Source: Clostridia bacterium (lineage in GTDB: Bacteria > Bacillota > Clostridia > TANB77 > UBA1234). Taken from it: a stretch of DNA of 56,665 nt. Below the pieces are notes generated by a model that saw only the letters and a list, made by a program, of their open reading frames with translations, did not search any database and was not told the DNA's origin. Numbering within the stretch: position 1 is the stretch's first letter; each line of letters begins with the position of its first letter. The position numbers and the translations under genes are program-made. The stretch covers positions 1 through 56,665 of the forward strand of contig JAFYBZ010000013.1 of assembly GCA_017539905.1 (NCBI GenBank). The letters are read 5' to 3'. This document shows positions 26,763-35,741 of the stretch, one piece after another.

Positions 26763-27758
26763 TTATAGCATGATGATTCTCTGCAATGCGATTTTTACAT
26801 CTACAGGGTTTGTTTTAATATCAATGTCCAACTCATATAATTCATTAAATATTCTAGTTAATTCATCTTTAGTAAAATTTTTGCATTGATTAGAATAGTT
26901 TTGAGCCTGAAAAGGATGTTTTAATGACAATTCCTTTTGAACATTACACTTATTCTCAATACATTCTTTTGTAAGTAAAAGATTTTTGAAATGTCTTGTA
27001 ATCATTATTAAAATCTTTTGCATAGGTTCATTAATCTTTAATAACTCATCTAGATTTTGAAGAGCCTCTGCTCTGTTTCTAATTCCCAAATTATCTGTAA
27101 GATTAAAGATAATAACATCTGGTGTTTTAATGCCCATGGTGTCAATGTCTTTTCGCGTTATTATACCACTTTCAACGTAATCTTGCAAAATATCTATCGT
27201 ATTGTATGCGCTTCTAAGATCTCCGGTCACTAGTTGTGATAAATAATTTGCATCCTCTTTTGAAATTTTCAAAGACTTAGAATTTGCATAATCTATAATA
27301 CTTTTAATTACAATCGGTAATTTACCTTTTTCTATGTTAATAATCTTTCCGTTTTCCGAGAAAAACTTTTGAACAGCAGCTCTAGGCTTGCCATTTTCAA
27401 CAAAGACTAATTCAATGTTGTCTATCCTATTTACTATTTGTTCTTTTAACTCATCAGAAAACCATGCAAGCGCTTTAGCTTCCTTTGCTTCTCTTTCTTC
27501 TTTTTCTTCTTCTGTTTCGTTTTCTTTAGCATCATCATTTTCTTTCTTAGTTGCTTTCGGAATCTTAACAACAATTAATTTAGGTGTACTAAAAAAAGAA
27601 TATGTCGTTAATTCGCTACCTAAGTATTGCATATTGTCTTTATCAAATGTTAAAAAGTTGATGCCTTTTTCTAAGTTGTCATATTTAGATTTTATTTTTT
27701 CTACTTCCTGTGAGACAAGGAATTCATCATCTCCACAGATCAAAAATAAATTATCCAT
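26763..27758 (-). CDS. holA: DNA polymerase III delta subunit HolA
   Basis: 331 aa, usual length. ATG 27758 follows AGAGG. The start NLFLICGDDEFLVSQEVEKI is the typical delta-subunit opening (loading ATPase-like fold without a working Walker A). LSQLVTGDLRSAYNTIDIL near 180 and the C-terminal FQAQNYSNQCKNFTKDEL match the family collar domain. Delta opens the sliding clamp in the clamp loader. An acidic insert (about 70-95) rich in Glu and Lys is extra. ruvC lies nine bases upstream, so both are in one transcript. Confidence 0.9.
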   Translation of the reverse strand: MDNLFLICGDDEFLVSQEVEKIKSKYDNLEKGINFLTFDKDNMQYLGSELTTYSFFSTPKLIVVKIPKATKKENDDAKENETEEEKEEREAKEAKALAWFSDELKEQIVNRIDNIELVFVENGKPRAAVQKFFSENGKIINIEKGKLPIVIKSIIDYANSKSLKISKEDANYLSQLVTGDLRSAYNTIDILQDYVESGIITRKDIDTMGIKTPDVIIFNLTDNLGIRNRAEALQNLDELLKINEPMQKILIMITRHFKNLLLTKECIENKCNVQKELSLKHPFQAQNYSNQCKNFTKDELTRIFNELYELDIDIKTNPVDVKIALQRIIML

Positions 27759-27767
27759 TTATACCTC

Positions 27768-28256
27768 TTATTCTATTGTTTTTGCAAATTTTGATGAATG
27801 TGCATGACAAATTGCTATTGCAATAGCATCAGTCGTATCATCAAGTTTTGGTATTTTTTCTAAATTCAAAATTGCTTTAACCATCATTTGAACTTGTTTT
27901 TTATCTGCTCTACCATAGCCTACAACTGCTTGTTTTACTTGAAGTGGTGTGTACTCATAAATGGGTGTTTCAGTTTTTGCAGCAGATATAACTACTGCTC
28001 CTCTACCATGTGCAACTTGAATACCCGTTGTAATATTAGTATTGAAAAACAATTCTTCAACAGCAATTGCATCTGGTTTGTATGTATCAATTAGCATCAT
28101 CATATCATCATAAATTTTTTCAATTCTTTTTGGAAATGGTACACCTTTTTTAGTTTCAATGGCACCACAAGTAATTAATTTAAAATGATTTCCGCTATAT
28201 TCAATTACACCATAACCCGTAATCGCATATCCTGGGTCTATTCCTAATATTATCAT
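27768..28256 (-). CDS. ruvC: Holliday junction endonuclease RuvC
   Basis: 162 aa, usual length. ATG 28256 is chosen for GGAG at six bases; the TTG at 28268 is upstream of this site. The acidic residues are in ILGIDPGYAITGYG, VEELFFNTN and DDTTDAIAIAICH, making up the RNase H-fold active site. It cuts four-way junctions with RuvAB. The usual neighbours ruvA and ruvB are not in the window; here ruvC lies between a debranching enzyme and holA. Confidence 0.96.
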   Translation of the reverse strand: MIILGIDPGYAITGYGVIEYSGNHFKLITCGAIETKKGVPFPKRIEKIYDDMMMLIDTYKPDAIAVEELFFNTNITTGIQVAHGRGAVVISAAKTETPIYEYTPLQVKQAVVGYGRADKKQVQMMVKAILNLEKIPKLDDTTDAIAIAICHAHSSKFAKTIE

Positions 28257-28268
28257 ACTGTACTCCAA

Positions 28269-30320
28269 TTATTTCATAATGAGCAATAATGCTGCAACGC
28301 TCCAAGCTTGAGCGAGCGCTCCCTTGGCATAACGTGGTTCATCAGCATCATAAATTTCTGCAACATTTCCCACTATACCGTCATTAAGCATTTCAAGTGC
28401 ATTGTTAATAGTAAAGCTCTTTTTATATACACTCTTATATGCTTTTGCATATTCTCCAATTAGCCAAACCCAAATTGTACCTTGATGATATGCAATATCT
28501 CTATTATAGCTGTCTCCTTCGTATCTTGCTTTGTAAGCCGAATCTTCATTTGCTAATGTTTTTAATCCTTGTGGAGCAAGCAACTTTTCTTTAACAAAAT
28601 CTACTATTTCTTTCGCTTTTTCTCCTGTAACAACAGGGAAAGAAAGTGAAAGAGTAATTATTTGATTTGGTCTTACTTGTTCATTATAAGGATCAATTGT
28701 GTCAAACAATCCAAAATCTGCATAGAATTTTTTGAATGATTCTTTTACTTTTTTCTCCAGTCTTCCATCAAAAATAATTGCTAAGCTTTGATAGTAATTT
28801 AAAACTTCTTCAGATAAGAACAAGTTCTTAGTAGATCTTTCTACGCTCTTTCTATCTCTACTTTCTTTTTCATTAACAAAGTATATTGTTTTTATTACTT
28901 CTTTTGCATCTGTTTTATCATCTATCTTGTCACAGAATTTGTTAACAAGCCTTTTATTCAGCTCTTCAACGGCGCGAATTGCATTATACCAAAGCGCATT
29001 TACTTCTACCGCTTTTCCAAATCTTGGTGTTGGTATATAGTCTCCTACTTTAGCATCCATCCATGTAAGTTGTGTTTCCTCTGAGCCAGCATAGATTAGG
29101 CCATCATCACACATATAAATATTAAAATCTGTTCCTGACATATATGAATACATTATTTCTAATAGTTTCGGAAACAACTCTTTTAATGTAGAATAATCTG
29201 ATGTGTATGCGAAGTACTTATAAACTGCTTCTATATACCAAAGCGATGCATCAACCGTGTTGTAACTGCCTCCACCTTTTTCATCGATATAATTTGGTAC
29301 TAAACCTCTTCTAATGTAATTAGCAAAATATTTTAAAACTGCTTTTGCATCTGTAAATCTATTTGTCTTAAGTAACAAGCCCTCTAAACTTATAAATGCA
29401 TCTCTTCCCCAGTCAGAAAACCAAGGATAACCTGCTACGATGCTTTTACCAAGTGGTTTATCAACTATAAAGCTATCAGCAGCAACTACAAGCTCTTTTG
29501 TAACTTCATCATCAACTGATGCCATTTTGCAAATCTTTTCTAATCTAACTTCTTCGCCTCTAACTATTGATTTAGTTTCTTTATCATTAATTGTGCATTG
29601 TTTATTTAATTCGGCAACGAAGAATAATTCTTTTTTAGAATTACCATTAATCTCAACTCTAAATTCGCCAGGCATATAATGAGATTCAAAAGCATCAAAT
29701 CCACGTTCTTTTTCAACTCTATAGTACATGTTGTTATAGAATGTGCTATTGTACCTTGTGAATTCAGAATCATCAAATTTCATGTATAAGTTGTTGTCTT
29801 TACTAACTTCAATGCAAAGAATATCATCTTCAAAATGTTCAACATATTCTTCTGCATTTTTTACCATATGGAAATTTCTATAGTTTACAAATGGAACGAT
29901 TGTAAAGTATGCAACATCATCCGTAGTATTTACAACGTTATATTTTACGCATACTTTGTTTTCACCATGCAGCATTGCTATCTTCTTAGATATTTCAACG
30001 CCTTGTACTCCATATAGAAATTCAGGAAGCATTTTTCTTTCAAAATCTTCTTCGTAAATATATCCTTTTTCAATGTAGTCTCTACATTCATTAGATGATA
30101 TTGAATATTTTTGACCACTTACAATGACATATTCATTTAGTTTTGAAAGAACCATATATCTATCTAAATTATTACCTACTGAAGCTACAAGTAAGCCATG
30201 ATATTTTCTAGTATTAGCTCCAATTATTGTTGAGCTAGCATATCCTCCAATACCATTTGTAACCAGCCATTCATTTTGAATGTTTTTATCGAAAGTACTT
30301 GAAATATCTTTAGTAAACAT
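28269..30320 (-). CDS. Glycogen debranching enzyme, amylo-alpha-1,6-glucosidase
   Basis: 683 aa, the typical size of the archaeal and bacterial GDE type. ATG 30320 follows GAGGAG. The N-terminal domain begins with NEWLVTNGIGGYASSTI and RKYHGLLVAS, the family signature. The catalytic (alpha/alpha)6 domain has AGYPWFSDWGRDAFISLEGLL near 290 and the late RYEGDSYNRDIAYHQGTIW. It trims alpha-1,6 branches of glycogen-like glucans in the cytoplasm. It follows yvcK by 25 bp and shares the operon with the ROK sugar kinase, so glucose release and phosphorylation may be joined. Confidence 0.93.
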   Translation of the reverse strand: MFTKDISSTFDKNIQNEWLVTNGIGGYASSTIIGANTRKYHGLLVASVGNNLDRYMVLSKLNEYVIVSGQKYSISSNECRDYIEKGYIYEEDFERKMLPEFLYGVQGVEISKKIAMLHGENKVCVKYNVVNTTDDVAYFTIVPFVNYRNFHMVKNAEEYVEHFEDDILCIEVSKDNNLYMKFDDSEFTRYNSTFYNNMYYRVEKERGFDAFESHYMPGEFRVEINGNSKKELFFVAELNKQCTINDKETKSIVRGEEVRLEKICKMASVDDEVTKELVVAADSFIVDKPLGKSIVAGYPWFSDWGRDAFISLEGLLLKTNRFTDAKAVLKYFANYIRRGLVPNYIDEKGGGSYNTVDASLWYIEAVYKYFAYTSDYSTLKELFPKLLEIMYSYMSGTDFNIYMCDDGLIYAGSEETQLTWMDAKVGDYIPTPRFGKAVEVNALWYNAIRAVEELNKRLVNKFCDKIDDKTDAKEVIKTIYFVNEKESRDRKSVERSTKNLFLSEEVLNYYQSLAIIFDGRLEKKVKESFKKFYADFGLFDTIDPYNEQVRPNQIITLSLSFPVVTGEKAKEIVDFVKEKLLAPQGLKTLANEDSAYKARYEGDSYNRDIAYHQGTIWVWLIGEYAKAYKSVYKKSFTINNALEMLNDGIVGNVAEIYDADEPRYAKGALAQAWSVAALLLIMK

Positions 30321-30345
30321 ATTGTTCTCCTCTTATGTATTTTGA

Positions 30346-31758
30346 TTATTTATCTTTACTACTACTTTCTTTCTTGATTTTTGATGAAGAAATAATCTTT
30401 GTATCTTGGAATAGAATACTCTTCTTTTTCTTCTTATTCTTTTCAAGTTTTGCCTTTATTTTATGTGCTTCATACGCTTCTTTACTGTGTTTCATATCCA
30501 TATTGTTATATGCCAAAGTCATAATTGCAGCAGATAACTTTTTAGGATCATGTCTAATAAATCCTTGTTCATCAGTATAAACAAAATCATCGATGCAAAG
30601 TTTAACACCTGTATCTTTAATTTCAGATTTATCTATTTCTAAGATTTCTTGTCCTTCTTCATTATATCTTCTAACGTATTCTGGCATAATAACGCTATCA
30701 CTTGCTAATACAATATCTATTATTCCCTTACCTACATGTTCATGAATACTATTTACTAAATCAGAAACTTTGTATCCATCTGTTTGACCAGGTTCTGTCA
30801 TGATATTTGAAACAAATATCTTAAGTGCTTTGCTTCCTCTAATGTTGTCTGATACTTCTTTTAATAATAAGTCTGGCAATATACCTGTATATAAGCTACC
30901 TGGTCCTATAACAATTAGATCTGCTTCTTTTATAGATTTAATAACACCAGGACAAGGTTCAATAACAGCTGGTTGCATGTATATTTTTTCGATACCAGAT
31001 TTTCTTTCAATTACTTTGTCTGTTATATTGTCATCACCAATCACTCTAGTGCCATCTTTTAAAACAGCTCCGATTTTAACTCTCTCTAAAGTAACAGGAA
31101 GAACTTTACCAGTAACAGATAAAACTTCTGATGTATCTTGAATTGCTTTTGCAAAATTGTTATCGCAAATGTCATTCATTGCAGCTAGAAGAATATTTGC
31201 AAAATTTTGTCCTTTAAGTTTTCCAACTTTAAATCTATATTTCATCAAGTTTTGCATTTTTTCTTCTGAACTTGATAATGCGATAATTGATTGTCTAACA
31301 TCATTTGGTGGCAATATTCCAAGCTCATTTGTAAGTGCATCATCTACACTACCACCCATTGCTGTGTTAACTATTGCAGTGATATTTTCAGAATATGCTT
31401 TTAGTCCTTTAAGTACTGGTGCTAGTCCTGATCCACCACCTACAACAACAATCTTTATTCCTTTATCTAATGCTTTTTTATCATAAACTAACTTTTTAAT
31501 ATTTATGTTTTTGTTGGTTTTAACTGTTGCTTCTGCAATTGTTTGAATTAATGCTTTTTGAGACATTATATATGCCCAAACAATCAAAGCAACTCCAAAA
31601 ACAGTAAGTGCACCATATTTAATTACATAGCCAACATCTACTGAATCATTTTGTAAAAGTTTGCTAAATCCCCATGATAGCATTATTACACCTGCTAATA
31701 TGAAGAATAACCATCGTTTAACTTTTAAGTTAGAACCAAACCACTCTATAATATTCAT
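30346..31758 (-). CDS. yvcK: YvcK-family protein with membrane N-terminus and changed signatures
   Basis: 470 aa, against about 320 in Bacillus. ATG 31758 follows AAAGGAG. Two hydrophobic helices (about 17-37 and 46-65) come first. The YvcK/CofD-like domain starts at KIVVVGGGSGLAPVLKGLK near 105 and keeps PPNDVRQSIIALS, GPGSLYTGILPDLLL and MTEPGQTDGY. YvcK aids growth on gluconeogenic carbon and places wall enzymes. Two motifs differ from the usual: VADDGGSSG reads VNTAMGGSVDD, and GHSLGN reads GQNFAN. murB directly upstream fits a wall role, while rapZ and whiA, often its neighbours, are absent. Confidence 0.85.
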   Translation of the reverse strand: MNIIEWFGSNLKVKRWLFFILAGVIMLSWGFSKLLQNDSVDVGYVIKYGALTVFGVALIVWAYIMSQKALIQTIAEATVKTNKNINIKKLVYDKKALDKGIKIVVVGGGSGLAPVLKGLKAYSENITAIVNTAMGGSVDDALTNELGILPPNDVRQSIIALSSSEEKMQNLMKYRFKVGKLKGQNFANILLAAMNDICDNNFAKAIQDTSEVLSVTGKVLPVTLERVKIGAVLKDGTRVIGDDNITDKVIERKSGIEKIYMQPAVIEPCPGVIKSIKEADLIVIGPGSLYTGILPDLLLKEVSDNIRGSKALKIFVSNIMTEPGQTDGYKVSDLVNSIHEHVGKGIIDIVLASDSVIMPEYVRRYNEEGQEILEIDKSEIKDTGVKLCIDDFVYTDEQGFIRHDPKKLSAAIMTLAYNNMDMKHSKEAYEAHKIKAKLEKNKKKKKSILFQDTKIISSSKIKKESSSKDK

Positions 31759-31794
31759 AAAATAAGAACTCCTTTTGCAACAATAAATTGTTTA

Positions 31795-32700
31795 TTATAT
31801 TATACGAACTTCTTCATGAAGTTCTACGTTGTATTTTTCTTTGACAATTGTTTTAATGTACTCAATTAAATCAAGTATATCTTGGGATGTTGCCCCACCC
31901 ACATTTACTATAAATCCAGCGTGAAGAGTAGACACCTCTGCTCCACCTATTCTGTAGCCTTTAAGGCCAGCATCATCAATAAGCTTTGCAACAATTACTC
32001 CCTCTTCTCTTCTAAAAATGCTGCCAGCACATGGCATAGTTACTGGTTGTTTTGCATTTCTTGAAGTAATATTTTCTTCTATCTTGTTTTTGATGTCGTC
32101 TTTTTCGCCAATAATAATTCTTAAAGTACAAGAAAGAATTATTGCATTTAATTCATGGAATATACTATGTCTATATTCAAAATGACATTCTTCATTTGAG
32201 ATTGTATATACTTTCAAATCATCCAAATCTAAATATGTAACTGTTTCAACTACATCTTTAGTTTCTCCGCCATAAGCACCTGCATTCATAAACACAGCTC
32301 CGCCTATAGTACCTGGAATTCCGCATGCAAATTCAAGTCCAGCAAACCCATTTTCTGCAAATAGCTTTGATGCTTTTGCAATAGAAAGACCTGCACCAAC
32401 ATTTATAAAGTCATCTTCGATTTCAAAATAATCAAAATTCTTTAATGATAAAACCACTCCTCTTATACCTTCATCTCTAACTAAAACATTGCTTCCATTT
32501 CCCAAAACAATAAAATTTATATTGTTATCTTTGCAATATTTAATCGTATCAATTATCTTTCCATCATCGTTTTGATTTGGAACAACATAGAAATCTGCAT
32601 TACCACCTGTTTTAAAAGTAGTATGTTTAGACATCGGTTCATTTATCAAAACATTTTCTTTTCCAAATGTAGATACAAGAAAAGATTCTAAATCATTCAA
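31795..32700 (-). CDS. murB: UDP-N-acetylenolpyruvoylglucosamine reductase MurB
   Basis: About 301 aa. The start is probably TTG 32700, six bases after AAGGTG; the TTG at 32721 overlaps the ROK gene. It is the short murB type: EPMSKHTTFKTGGNADFYV, then VLGNGSNVLVRDEG, IPGTIGGAVFMNAGAYGGE, YRHSIF, the Ser of CAGSIFR, and the final Glu in LHEEVRII. It reduces the enolpyruvyl group with NADPH and FAD, making UDP-MurNAc in the cytoplasm. It stands between the ROK and yvcK genes in the same operon. Confidence 0.96.
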   Translation of the reverse strand: MNDLESFLVSTFGKENVLINEPMSKHTTFKTGGNADFYVVPNQNDDGKIIDTIKYCKDNNINFIVLGNGSNVLVRDEGIRGVVLSLKNFDYFEIEDDFINVGAGLSIAKASKLFAENGFAGLEFACGIPGTIGGAVFMNAGAYGGETKDVVETVTYLDLDDLKVYTISNEECHFEYRHSIFHELNAIILSCTLRIIIGEKDDIKNKIEENITSRNAKQPVTMPCAGSIFRREEGVIVAKLIDDAGLKGYRIGGAEVSTLHAGFIVNVGGATSQDILDLIEYIKTIVKEKYNVELHEEVRII

Positions 32701-32714
32701 AAAGTTCACCTTCT

Positions 32715-33575
32715 TTAACAATCTGCGATTAACCCTGCGCCGATTAATCCTGCATCATTTCCCAATTTAGCAAATTTTATTCTAACATCTTTTTCATTTC
32801 TATTAAAAAGTCTACTTGCAATTTTTGCTCTAAGTACATAATAAAAGTTTTTTCCAAACCATGCTAAGCTACCACCAATTACAAGCATATCAAAATCATT
32901 TATCATAATCACATTAGCGATTCCATCTGCCAAATCATCTAAATAACTATCAAATACTTTCGCAAGGCTAGCATCTTTTTCAACTTTTCCAAAAAATTCG
33001 CCAAGCGATTTACTCTTTGATATTTCTAATAATCTTGAAACTGATGCATATTTTTCAAAGCATCCTTTTCTTCCGCAGTTACATTGGATTCCATCTTTTT
33101 TAATTACCATATGTCCAACTTCACCGCTATATCCATTTCTTCCTTCGTAGATTTTGCCATTAAATATAAATCCAGCACCAATTCCAGTCCCAATTGTAAC
33201 TAATGCATAGTTTTCATATTTGCAATCATCTATTACTTTATATTCAGCAAGCATTGCACATAGTGCATCATTCGCTAAATATACCGGAAGATTCGTATGA
33301 ATTTTTTTAACAAAATATGGATCTTCTATAGAAAGATTACATGTATAAGCAATCTTGTTATTCTTAATTATCCCTGGAACACCAATTCCAATAGCTTTAG
33401 CTCTGTCTTCATATTTTTTCACATAATCATTAATTTGCGACAAAATATACTTTGCAGACTTGTCATTTGGATAATCAACAATTACTTTGTTATGAACCTT
33501 TCCCTTTTCATCTATAAGCGCCATACCTATATGTCTGCCACCTATATCAATTCCAATATTAATAATATTCACCAC
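32715..33575 (-). CDS. ROK-family sugar kinase (glucokinase-like)
   Basis: 286 aa. The start is unclear: two GTG codons (33575, 33572) lie within the only good ribosome site (AGGTGG), and the next plausible codon is not a standard start. Motifs are GIDIGGRHIGMALID (phosphate loop, Arg-His for the usual Thr-Lys), GIGVPGIIK, TIGTGIGAGFIFNG, GHMVIKKDG and the zinc-binding CNCGRKGCFE near 165. It phosphorylates glucose or a related sugar. As in many Clostridia it precedes murB, and the debranching enzyme follows two genes later. Confidence 0.88.
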   Translation of the reverse strand: MVNIINIGIDIGGRHIGMALIDEKGKVHNKVIVDYPNDKSAKYILSQINDYVKKYEDRAKAIGIGVPGIIKNNKIAYTCNLSIEDPYFVKKIHTNLPVYLANDALCAMLAEYKVIDDCKYENYALVTIGTGIGAGFIFNGKIYEGRNGYSGEVGHMVIKKDGIQCNCGRKGCFEKYASVSRLLEISKSKSLGEFFGKVEKDASLAKVFDSYLDDLADGIANVIMINDFDMLVIGGSLAWFGKNFYYVLRAKIASRLFNRNEKDVRIKFAKLGNDAGLIGAGLIADC

Positions 33576-33584
33576 CTATAAAAT

Positions 33585-35195
33585 TTAGCCTTCAATACTA
33601 ACTCCTGAATAATACCACTTTATAATTTCTTCAGCAGAGAAACCATTGTTAGCCATACCTTTGGCACCATTTTGGCTCATGCCTACAGCATGTCCCCATC
33701 CTCTTCCTCTAAATGTAAATACTTCTTTTGTGCTACTAGCATAAGATTTATACTCTGGTGCAACAACATTTAGTTTTGGTGTTGTAAATAATCCTGTGTT
33801 AATTATTGAAAGAATTCCTTGAAGCAAAGTTTTCTTTTCTAATTCTTCTGCTGTTCTTTCATCTTTCTTTGTTTCTTTAGTTTCTGTTTGTTGAACTGTA
33901 TTATCTTCAATTATGATAGCTTGACCATTATCTCCTTTTGTAATTATTTTCTTTCCATTTTCATCAACTAGGATAATCAATTCTTTGCTATCATTTGATT
34001 CACTTTCATTTTTTACTACATTTAGCGATACTTCTTTCTCTTCTTCCTCAGTATCATCTACATTTTCATCAACAACAATTGATATTTTATCAGGTATTTC
34101 TTTTTCATTGTTGTTAGTTGAATTAGATGGAGTTGGAACATTGCTAGTACCTTTGACAGTAGGTGCTGCATCATTAATTGTGTACCACATACTCTTAAGT
34201 CCTAAATATGTTCTAACTTTATCTTTCTCAATTATTTTTTCTCCAGCTGTACCTACAATTTTTAGCTTTAAAACTCTACCAGCATCTGTGTATTCTATTG
34301 GAACCAAATCAACGATATCGCCAACATTAATTCCATTCTTACTAAGTGATGCTTTAACTTGTTCTTTAGTCATTGTAGTTTCCCATGATGTGTTGCCTTC
34401 AACCTCAGGCTCATATGTATCTGGAACAGCTCTTAGATAATCAACTTTTCCGCCCCAAACATTTTCTGAATCTTCAGTATATCCTCCACTTGTTGAAAAA
34501 TAATTACCGCCAATTAATTCACCCTTATATGTTGCAACTTCACCATAAGTTAAATCAACTGCTTTATTTGAATTTTCATGTTCCCATTCATAGCCACCAT
34601 ATGCTTGGTCAGTTGCAGTTGGATAAAGATCAAATCCAAGTCCATCTCTTCTTCCCATATTCTTAGCGGCATATGTTCTAGCTATTATTGCTTGTGCTTT
34701 AACTGCTTCAAGTGGAGAAGCTCCTCCGATTTCTCTTGGAACAACACCATATAGATATTCTTGCATAGATAAGTGATTAATGATTGTCATATCACTATCA
34801 GAAAGTCTTTTAATCTCAATATTGCCTCTATACTTTTTACCATCTACAACAATTAAAGAAACACCATCTTTTTCTAAGCTTTTAAAGTATGGATAATTAT
34901 CAGCCGAACCAATTGCCACATTGAATTCTCCAACAAACACTCCATATTTGCTATTTGGATTCTTTCTAACAACAATTTGTTCATTTGCTTTTACTTTAAA
35001 TCCTAGAGTAAAAACTCCATTATTGATTGTGCCAACTTCAATACCTCCTGGCGAAGATAGCGTAACGCTACTCTTTGCTGAAGAGCTATAGAACAGCCCA
35101 ACTCGAATATCGTTTGGTACTTCCACAGCATATGCTATTGAAGCTGTAATCATCGTTAGTATACTAACAATAAAAACTAACAAAACCTTTTTCAT
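33585..35195 (-). CDS. SpoIID/LytB-domain secreted protein
   Basis: 536 aa. ATG 35195 follows AAAGGAG. A signal peptide (about 1-23, ending AYA) is followed by the SpoIID domain. Its first part (about 145-290) has MQEYLYGVVPREIGG, AVKAQAIIARTYAAKN, and TSGGYTEDSENVWGG. The last part (about 505-536) has GRGWGHAVGMSQNGAKGMA. Between the parts lies an acidic, Ser/Thr/Asn-rich insert (about 350-480), not present in usual SpoIID. The family trims denuded glycan strands or helps other amidases. It is the first gene of the operon, ahead of the ROK gene. Sporulation itself cannot be inferred, as LytB-type versions occur in non-spore-formers. Confidence 0.87.
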   Translation of the reverse strand: MKKVLLVFIVSILTMITASIAYAVEVPNDIRVGLFYSSSAKSSVTLSSPGGIEVGTINNGVFTLGFKVKANEQIVVRKNPNSKYGVFVGEFNVAIGSADNYPYFKSLEKDGVSLIVVDGKKYRGNIEIKRLSDSDMTIINHLSMQEYLYGVVPREIGGASPLEAVKAQAIIARTYAAKNMGRRDGLGFDLYPTATDQAYGGYEWEHENSNKAVDLTYGEVATYKGELIGGNYFSTSGGYTEDSENVWGGKVDYLRAVPDTYEPEVEGNTSWETTMTKEQVKASLSKNGINVGDIVDLVPIEYTDAGRVLKLKIVGTAGEKIIEKDKVRTYLGLKSMWYTINDAAPTVKGTSNVPTPSNSTNNNEKEIPDKISIVVDENVDDTEEEEKEVSLNVVKNESESNDSKELIILVDENGKKIITKGDNGQAIIIEDNTVQQTETKETKKDERTAEELEKKTLLQGILSIINTGLFTTPKLNVVAPEYKSYASSTKEVFTFRGRGWGHAVGMSQNGAKGMANNGFSAEEIIKWYYSGVSIEG

Positions 35196-35216
35196 AATTT
35201 TCTCCTTTGTACATTA

Positions 35217-35560
35217 TTACCACTTAATTACTATAATCGTAATTCCTGAATTCATTTGTCCGTAAATCTTTGTCTTTTCTAAAACTATCATCTAAATCTA
35301 AAACTTTACGAGTAGTTTCATCAAAGGCAGTCCAGTTTTCTCCGAGGTATGTAGTCAGCAATTATCTTTGCGCCTTTAAGCTGATCTAGGTAATGCCTAA
35401 TGCCAGTTCTTAAAGCTCCGCCTTTACCAGTTGAACCATAGCCGTGAATGATTTTGAATACTTTAAGCCCTTTGGCCCTATTCATCTCTAAATTGTTTCT
35501 TACCAAAATCTCAGCTTGGTAAACAGTCGGCATATACTTTTCGATATTTGCAACTTCCAA
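35217..35560 (-). pseudogene. Smr-domain gene broken by two +1 shifts
   Basis: Read with two shifts the product is about 113 aa. The start is TTG 35560 with AAGGAG six bases before. The first frame gives LEVANIEKYMPTVYQ to the Smr motif HGYGSTGKGGALR and ends at 35321. The family's usual tail continues in other frames: PGENWTAFDETTRKVLD after one extra base near 35344, and SGITIIVIKW after another near 35253, ending at 35217. Smr/MutS2-tail proteins of Clostridia normally end with PGE...FDE.TR..L...RKDxDL...GIT. So the gene is decayed, or the sequence has two insertion errors. The tail has no function in its present frame. Confidence 0.7.
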
Positions 35561-35638
35561 CTTAATCTCCTTCTCTACGGAAGCAATACCCCGTACAGTG
35601 TAATTTACATAATGTGTAGAGCACATTATTCCTTGTAC

Positions 35639-35667
35639 ATTTTATCACATAATTGATTTTTATACAA
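35639..35667 (-). promoter_or_regulatory. Promoter for the smr/spoIID transcript
   Basis: Minus strand TTGTAT (35667-35662), 17-bp spacer, TAAAAT (35644-35639). It overlaps the divergent ychF promoter. Confidence 0.55.
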
Positions 35668-35681
35668 TTTTATGCTATATT
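35653..35681 (+). promoter_or_regulatory. Promoter of ychF
   Basis: TTGATT (35653-35658), 17-bp spacer, TATATT (35676-35681), with TG one base before the -10 box. It overlaps the divergent promoter on the other strand, so the two probably cannot be used at the same moment. Confidence 0.6.
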
Positions 35682-35741
35682 TTTCCAAGAATTGTAAAGT
35701 ATTTTTAATACATATTATGTTAAGTAAAGGAAGGCGTTTTT

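Noticed and set aside
35321..35326. CTT TGA at the first-frame stop of smr, the same slip codons as in prfB
   Set aside because: A +1 slip here would enter the right frame, but the family's conserved PGENW residues lie before it and are already in the shifted frame, so the break is upstream. There is also no ribosome-like site at the right spacing.
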